Below, piece after piece: positions 27,354 to 31,387 of a stretch of DNA of 31,387 bases. Below the pieces are notes generated by a model. That model was not told the origin of the DNA and did no database searches. It worked only from the letters and a program-made list of their open reading frames with translations. The position numbers were made by a program, and so were the translations under genes. Each line of letters starts with the position of its first letter. Within the stretch, counting starts at the first letter, position 1. The stretch comes from a virus. The stretch spans positions 1-31,387 of the IMG/VR virus record IMGVR_UViG_3300025684_000617. One strand, 5' to 3'.

Positions 27354-28627
27354 TAGAATAAGTTGTTTAAGTTTTTAGTCTTAGGTATTGCTTTTGTTTC
27401 TTTCTCAGTGCTCTTTTTACCAACTAATTTCATTGGCTTTGATGGCTCTTCTTCTGGAATATCCATACCTGCAAATGCATCTGGGCCAGCGCTGTGTTTC
27501 TTCTCTAACCAACCAGTATCTGCCAAGATCTTATCCATCTCAAGTAGAGTTTCAACGTTATTTAATGCACCTTCCCAGTCAGTTTCGATAGCTGCAAAGA
27601 TTGCTTTCTGGATAGCATCTGGAATGGTTCGAGTATGTAATAACATCAGCGCAATATTCTTAGTTAGGCTTACCTTAATTAAGTTTATATTGCTGTGGCC
27701 AACCACTCTGTAGATAATATCTGATAGAGCGTCTTTATGTTCAGTAGAGAAAAGATAATCAATTGTAAAATCTTTATGCTCTTTAGTAAACTGATCGTAG
27801 ATCTTGTTAGCCATATTATCGGTAATTGAGTAGGTTCTCAACTTGCCGTTCTTCATCTCTTTCTGCCAAGTTACAACAGATTGAATGTTGTCTGACTTAT
27901 CACCAACGAGCATCTTAGTAAAGATAAAACGATCACAGTCGACTTCTTCAACTATAACTTTATTATCTTTTACCCAATCTAATATTCTAGACTGATAGTC
28001 ATCTCTAAGCATATGTTGACCGCCCATGTTGAATAACATGTCGTCTCTATCCATTTTCTGTGCTGCAGACTTTTCCATGTCTTCAACGAAGCCAGGATAT
28101 GCATACAGAGTTCTCTTAGTGTTATAGTACCAGATTGTATGTGCGTCGTTTGCAGTTGAATGATTAACTAATTGGATTAAGTCACGGTCACCAGTCCAAA
28201 CGATACAACTTTTGCCGCGATCGTTCAGCATTGTTGACCAACCAAATAGAACATCATCAGCTTCAGCACCGCTGATCTGATGTACTGTTACACCATGGCC
28301 TTGCATAATCTTTTGAAATTCTTCATAGATCGAGTAAACTGCTGTCCAGTCTACGTCACTCTTTTGTTTTCTAGTACCTTTATATTCTGCTTCTGGATAG
28401 AGGTCCTTGCGCCAAGATTTAGAGTCAACTGCAATGACAACGTCATCTACAAATGATTTAAACTTGCGCATCTCAGATGCAAAATCAATTGACAGCTTAC
28501 GCATAAACTGTGCTTTTTGTTTATCATCACCTAGGAGCATGCCGCTTTTAGGTTTAGGCAGAACAAAAAGGCGACTGAAGACAAAGTAATTGCCATCTAT
28601 TAGTAATGTATGTTTTCCCACCTTCAT
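27353..28627 (-). CDS. 5'-3' exonuclease / flap nuclease (T4 RNase H-like)
   Basis: 424 residues with FEN-family metal-site motifs in order: LLIDGNYFVFSR (residue 8 on), DDVVIAVDSKSWRKDLYPEA with YKGTR, HQISGAEADDVL, WTGDRDLIQLV and MLVGDKSDNI. The family removes RNA primers and 5' flaps during lagging-strand synthesis. The C-terminal ~60 residues are a flexible tail ending TKNLNNLF, which resembles a sliding-clamp binding peptide (inference). T4 RNase H has about 305 residues, so this one is longer. It is the first gene after early-type promoter copy 5. Confidence 0.88.
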   Translation of the reverse strand: MKVGKHTLLIDGNYFVFSRLFVLPKPKSGMLLGDDKQKAQFMRKLSIDFASEMRKFKSFVDDVVIAVDSKSWRKDLYPEAEYKGTRKQKSDVDWTAVYSIYEEFQKIMQGHGVTVHQISGAEADDVLFGWSTMLNDRGKSCIVWTGDRDLIQLVNHSTANDAHTIWYYNTKRTLYAYPGFVEDMEKSAAQKMDRDDMLFNMGGQHMLRDDYQSRILDWVKDNKVIVEEVDCDRFIFTKMLVGDKSDNIQSVVTWQKEMKNGKLRTYSITDNMANKIYDQFTKEHKDFTIDYLFSTEHKDALSDIIYRVVGHSNINLIKVSLTKNIALMLLHTRTIPDAIQKAIFAAIETDWEGALNNVETLLEMDKILADTGWLEKKHSAGPDAFAGMDIPEEEPSKPMKLVGKKSTEKETKAIPKTKNLNNLF

Positions 28628-28640
28628 ATTGTTATCTTTT

Positions 28641-28690
28641 ATATAGTGTAAATATAATAAAAATATTTGACACTAAAAAATTATTTTGCA
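28641..28690 (-). promoter_or_regulatory. early-type promoter, copy 5 (exonuclease operon)
   Basis: On the minus strand, TGCAAAATAATTTTTTAG, GTGTCAAATATTTTTAT and the -7 box TATATTTA (28656-28649), then CACTATA. The start would be about 15 bases before the ATG at 28627. Confidence 0.78.
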
Positions 28691-28699
28691 AAAATCTTG

Positions 28700-29656
28700 T
28701 TATTCTCTTACAATAGTCTGGATCTCGTATACACAGCTTAACATGGTTACGACCGGATCAATTACATGGACTCTTTGAGCCTGGTGTTTAGCCACTGTAA
28801 TAATGATCTGTGGTATATGTTTAACGCTTTGAGATCTTTCTTGTTTTATATATTCTACAAAATCATCACCTAGAGTCTGTAGAATATCGTCTGTCTTTGA
28901 AGCATAATTGCTTACCAAGAGCTGATAGTTTTTAGCTGGATCTGTCTCATTAAAGATTAGATCAAAAACATCTTTATAGACTGAGTTGAAGCGTTTAACT
29001 TCCGCTTCAGTAATATGATTTGTACCTTGTGTTTTGTAGCCTTGTAGTTTATTCAAGGTGCTTCTTAGATCTGGAAAATTACGACGTACAAACTCAACTA
29101 ATGCTGGTTTTTCAATCGTCATCTCTTCTTGATTACAGATGTTATAAACACGCTTAATATATTTCTTAGTCAACTCAGTCTCTTCATCCTTGTCAAAATC
29201 AAAGTTAATCACTTCAAATCGGCTTAAGATTGGATCTGGTATTTTGTTGATATAGTTACATGTTGCAATAAACCTAGAATTTGATGCAAACGTCTCCATT
29301 GTAGCACGCAGTGCTTTAAAGAATTGATCAGATACACCGTCAACCTCATCTAGGATAACTACCTTAAACATACCAGGCTTATCCATAATTGAAACTGTAG
29401 AGCAGAAGTCAGTGATTCTAGTTCTAATCACATCAACTGAAGTGTCTGTTGATGCATTGATGTAGAGGTACGGCAGTTCAAACTGATTGACGATAGCCTT
29501 AGCAGCTGAGGTCTTTCCAGTTCCTGGACTACCGGACAAGAGCATATTCTGCACTAGGCCATCTTTAAATTTGTTCATTACTCGTTCAGGTAAGATCAGC
29601 TCACTTAGATCCTTTGGACGATATTTCTCTGTAAAGAGTTGATTAACTGATTGCAT
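28700..29656 (-). CDS. clamp loader large subunit (T4 gp44-like AAA+ ATPase)
   Basis: 318 residues, the same size as T4 gp44 (319). It begins LFTEKYRPKDLSELILPERV, followed by Walker A LLSGSPGTGKTSAAKA, Walker B VVILDEVDGVSDQFF, sensor 1 FIATCNYINKIPDPILSR with the arginine-finger SRF motif, and a C-terminal collar. The complex loads the sliding clamp onto DNA for replication. No partner resembling gp62 was recognised in the window. The gene faces the plus-strand gene at 29719 across a 62-base divergent gap. Confidence 0.93.
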   Translation of the reverse strand: MQSVNQLFTEKYRPKDLSELILPERVMNKFKDGLVQNMLLSGSPGTGKTSAAKAIVNQFELPYLYINASTDTSVDVIRTRITDFCSTVSIMDKPGMFKVVILDEVDGVSDQFFKALRATMETFASNSRFIATCNYINKIPDPILSRFEVINFDFDKDEETELTKKYIKRVYNICNQEEMTIEKPALVEFVRRNFPDLRSTLNKLQGYKTQGTNHITEAEVKRFNSVYKDVFDLIFNETDPAKNYQLLVSNYASKTDDILQTLGDDFVEYIKQERSQSVKHIPQIIITVAKHQAQRVHVIDPVVTMLSCVYEIQTIVRE

Positions 29657-29718
29657 ATATAGTACGTTTGTATCTTATATGAAGGTTGGTCTCTTAGTTT
29701 CACTGATAAATAGTATAT

Positions 29719-30231
29719 ATGGCTAGATCTTATGCTGACATTAGAATAGAGAGGACTAATGGTCCATATCCAATCAATCGATACGGTATTAAACTGAAGC
29801 CTCTTCAGAGAAAGCACCGTAGGTTCTTGATTGAAAACAGACATATTAAGAAGTGGTCTGATGACGAACAGTTTATCCATTGCGTCCTTAGAATGCAGAA
29901 AGTCAGCACTAAAGACAGTACTGCATACAAAACATACTTTGATTGGCAATCTGAGCGCCCTGTGGGCATCAACGAGTTTAAAGAGGGTGCTAACACAGTT
30001 AATTGGTTATGTGCCATCAGCGGCAAACCAATCAAGTCAAAGTTTATGAACTTTGATCTTGAGAACTTTGTCCACCCAGAATATCATGATGTCTTAAAGG
30101 CTCCAATGGTAGACAGCAGGATTCTTAAGAGTTCAATTGAGTTTCGTCGTAAATGTAAAGAACTCCTGCTCAATGAGAGACAGGAGTTCCTAGATCTTGC
30201 AAAGAAGAACGCTAAGCGTAAATTAGATTAA
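29719..30231 (+). CDS. hypothetical protein, 170 aa; only plus-strand gene
   Basis: Starts ATG at 29719 in the divergent gap with the clamp loader. The product is basic and helical at both ends (GIKLKPLQRKHRRFLIENRH; EFRRKCKELLLNERQEFLDL), with a middle segment containing one cysteine (NWLCAISGKPIKSKFMNFDL). The leader contains GATAAATAGTATATATGG, A/T-rich and perhaps a promoter. Its 3' end overlaps the convergent 30228 gene by four bases. No family recognised; the opposite strand frames inside it are shadows. Confidence 0.75.
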   Translation: MARSYADIRIERTNGPYPINRYGIKLKPLQRKHRRFLIENRHIKKWSDDEQFIHCVLRMQKVSTKDSTAYKTYFDWQSERPVGINEFKEGANTVNWLCAISGKPIKSKFMNFDLENFVHPEYHDVLKAPMVDSRILKSSIEFRRKCKELLLNERQEFLDLAKKNAKRKLD

Positions 30232-31085
30232 GCTTCAGTTTCTTCAGCTTCTTCTTTATCTTTAAATTCTTGTTGAAGTTTTTCTTTTTCAGCTTTAATT
30301 CTGGCTAGGTCTTCCTTAGAAGCATTCTTAACCTTCTCTTCAGCTGCTTTCTTCTCATCTTCAGCTTTCTTTAATCTTCTATCTAGTGATCTTACGGCAT
30401 TACGGTAAGTCTTCTGGTATCTTTCTTTTTCTGAATCTGAAAGAACTTTAGAGTCTAACATAAATTGAGCGATTTCCATTCTAACCTCAGCATTTAGAGT
30501 TCCTACAAAGTCTTTATACTTAGGGTATTTTTCAATCAACGCTGCACTCATATCTTCAGCCGATTGTCTTAATTCTTTAACTTTTTTGTTAAATTCTTCA
30601 ATCTTCTTTTTAGACCTTTCATCAACATCTTGTTTCTTATAATCTCTAAGCTCTTTTACATAGATCTCCATCTTTGCAGCTTTTATCATATTAGCTCTAA
30701 CTACCTTTTTGTGTTTAGCTCTAATTTTAGATTTTGTAACGGCTCTTTTAATTAAGACTCCAACACCGATACCAGCAGCACCAACCACACCAGCAGCAAT
30801 TACTGGGATCATGTATAATTCCGCTGAAACTATCTGATCTACAGTACCTTCATTAAGTTGTGATTCGTTTGCAAATTCTTCAACACCTTCCATATTATTT
30901 GCAAGGTATTCAAGTTTGTTAATAATAGTATCAACATCTCTTGCAATATCTGTTCTAATGCCGGTTTTTGTGTCTATGTTAACGTCAACATTTTGTTTAA
31001 CGTCAACATTCCTAATATTAGTATCTACTGCAGTTCTCGTCTCAGCAAATTCTTCAAAAAGCATTAATTTATTCTTAAACTTCAT
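30228..31085 (-). CDS. capsid-targeted protein candidate with membrane segment and coiled coil
   Basis: 285 residues. The N end (LMLFEEFAE|T at residues 7-16) matches the capsid-targeting pattern, with a predicted cut after Glu. A segment rich in Asp/Asn and Val follows, then a membrane-type helix (VIAAGVVGAAGIGVGVLI), a basic stretch and a long coiled coil (RLKKAEDEKKAAEEKVKNAS) with an acidic end. The layout is like the 15641 gene: targeting signal, hydrophobic helix, coiled coil. It directly follows the capsid gene and its terminator, and has its own late-type motif. Confidence 0.65.
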   Translation of the reverse strand: MKFKNKLMLFEEFAETRTAVDTNIRNVDVKQNVDVNIDTKTGIRTDIARDVDTIINKLEYLANNMEGVEEFANESQLNEGTVDQIVSAELYMIPVIAAGVVGAAGIGVGVLIKRAVTKSKIRAKHKKVVRANMIKAAKMEIYVKELRDYKKQDVDERSKKKIEEFNKKVKELRQSAEDMSAALIEKYPKYKDFVGTLNAEVRMEIAQFMLDSKVLSDSEKERYQKTYRNAVRSLDRRLKKAEDEKKAAEEKVKNASKEDLARIKAEKEKLQQEFKDKEEAEETEA

Positions 31086-31111
31086 CGTACCCTTATTTTT
31101 TTAGTATCTTT

Positions 31112-31123
31112 GTATTATATATC
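31112..31123 (-). promoter_or_regulatory. late-type promoter motif before the 31085 gene
   Basis: GATATATAATAC on the minus strand, 27 bases before the ATG, just after the capsid gene terminator. Confidence 0.6.
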
Positions 31124-31135
31124 AGACTTCTATAA

Positions 31136-31172
31136 ACAAAAAAGAGGCCCTCGAATGAGAGCCTCTCTTTAT
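31136..31172 (-). terminator. rho-independent terminator after capsid gene
   Basis: AGAGGCTCTC pairs with GAGGGCCTCT (one T-G) around ATTC on the minus strand, followed by a run of six T residues. Confidence 0.9.
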
Positions 31173-31195
31173 TATAACGTTTATCTAGTTAAAGA

Positions 31196-31387
31196 TTATA
31201 GTTCAACGTTTTCAACTTTCAACTCAACATACTGAGTTTCTGGGTGGAATCCAGCTTCAACTAATGCGAATCTAGACTTAACAGCTACTTTAGGAGCCAT
31301 AGTTCCTTCAGCAATTGTTTGTACTGATTCAGCCATTAAGTAAGGCATGAATACTAATCCAGCACCGTTACCATCACCTTTTCTACC
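31196..31387 (-). CDS. major capsid protein, C-terminal 63 residues (T4 gp23-like), partial
   Basis: The frame is open from the right window edge to TAA at 31198-31196. The product (GAGLVFMPYLMAESVQTIAE, KVAVKSRFALVEAGFHPETQ, YVELKVENVEL) matches the C-terminal part of T4-type capsid proteins, where 'G-V--PY' and 'R-gLv' segments are conserved. The rest of the gene lies beyond the window. The terminator just downstream fits a highly expressed gene. Confidence 0.8.
   Translation of the reverse strand, partial: GRKGDGNGAGLVFMPYLMAESVQTIAEGTMAPKVAVKSRFALVEAGFHPETQYVELKVENVEL

Overview
This window looks like part of the genome of a large T4-like tailed phage (contractile tail, myovirus type). 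The inferred host is a member of the Bacteroidota. Almost everything is read from the minus strand, so transcription runs from high to low coordinates. The T4-like assignment rests on recognisable relatives of the major capsid protein (gp23, cut by the right edge), small and large terminase (gp16, gp17), tail sheath (gp18), tail tube (gp19), a probable gp26/gp51-type tail assembly pair, a probable tape measure, clamp loader ATPase (gp44) and a 5'-3' exonuclease. The host inference rests on a repeated promoter whose -7 box reads TATATTTG/A, matching the Bacteroidota TAnnTTTG consensus, and on A-rich leaders without Shine-Dalgarno sequences in front of the genes.

Region 1 (1-4300) is a dense RNA cluster. 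I read 22 ordinary tRNA genes: Ala, Cys, His, initiator-like Met, Ile, Pro (two), Phe, Arg (two), Tyr, Val, Lys, Gln, Asp, Trp, Ser, Leu (two), elongator Met, Asn and Glu. It also holds several things that are not ordinary: a circularly permuted tmRNA with a readable degradation tag (ADGEFALAA), a circularly permuted tRNA-Leu flanked by complementary arms, a repeated stem element around the motif CUUACAGCAAAUUUA, a 142-nt tRNA-like RNA, four tRNA-like genes with inserted or missing arms, and several structured spacers closed by perfect long-range helices. One of these spacers, at 3199-3300, has its own late-type promoter and terminator. I found no standard Gly, Thr or Ser(TGA) tRNA; the odd genes may fill these roles.

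Region 2 (4370-9040) is an early-type block. It holds an ECF-like sigma factor with its own promoter, then a packed operon from 8952 down to 5279: two small unknown proteins, an Fpg/Nei-type DNA glycosylase, a guanylate-kinase-like nucleotide kinase, a coiled-coil protein, a PD-(D/E)XK nuclease-like protein and a metallophosphoesterase relative that has lost its metal ligands.

Region 3 (9057-11453) holds two overlapping glycosyltransferases (GT2 and GT9) and a KTSC-domain protein. Region 4 (11495-26089) is the tail and packaging module: probable tape measure with seven internal repeats, a capsid-targeted small protein, the tail assembly pair with a likely +1 frameshift, a ribbon-helix-helix-like protein, tube, sheath, terminase subunits, a second capsid-targeted protein and a large structural protein. 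Region 5 (26113-31387) holds small unknown genes, the exonuclease, the clamp loader, the only plus-strand gene, a third capsid-targeted protein and the 3' end of the capsid gene.

Two promoter families organise this. Five near-identical copies of an early-type promoter precede the tRNA cluster (twice), the sigma gene, the 8952-5279 operon and the exonuclease operon. A second motif, GATATATA followed by A/C/G, sits 26-41 bases before the start codons of structural genes and resembles a late promoter. The sigma factor, made from an early-type promoter, is a candidate for recognising the second motif. Family assignments were made by reading motifs; no database search was run.
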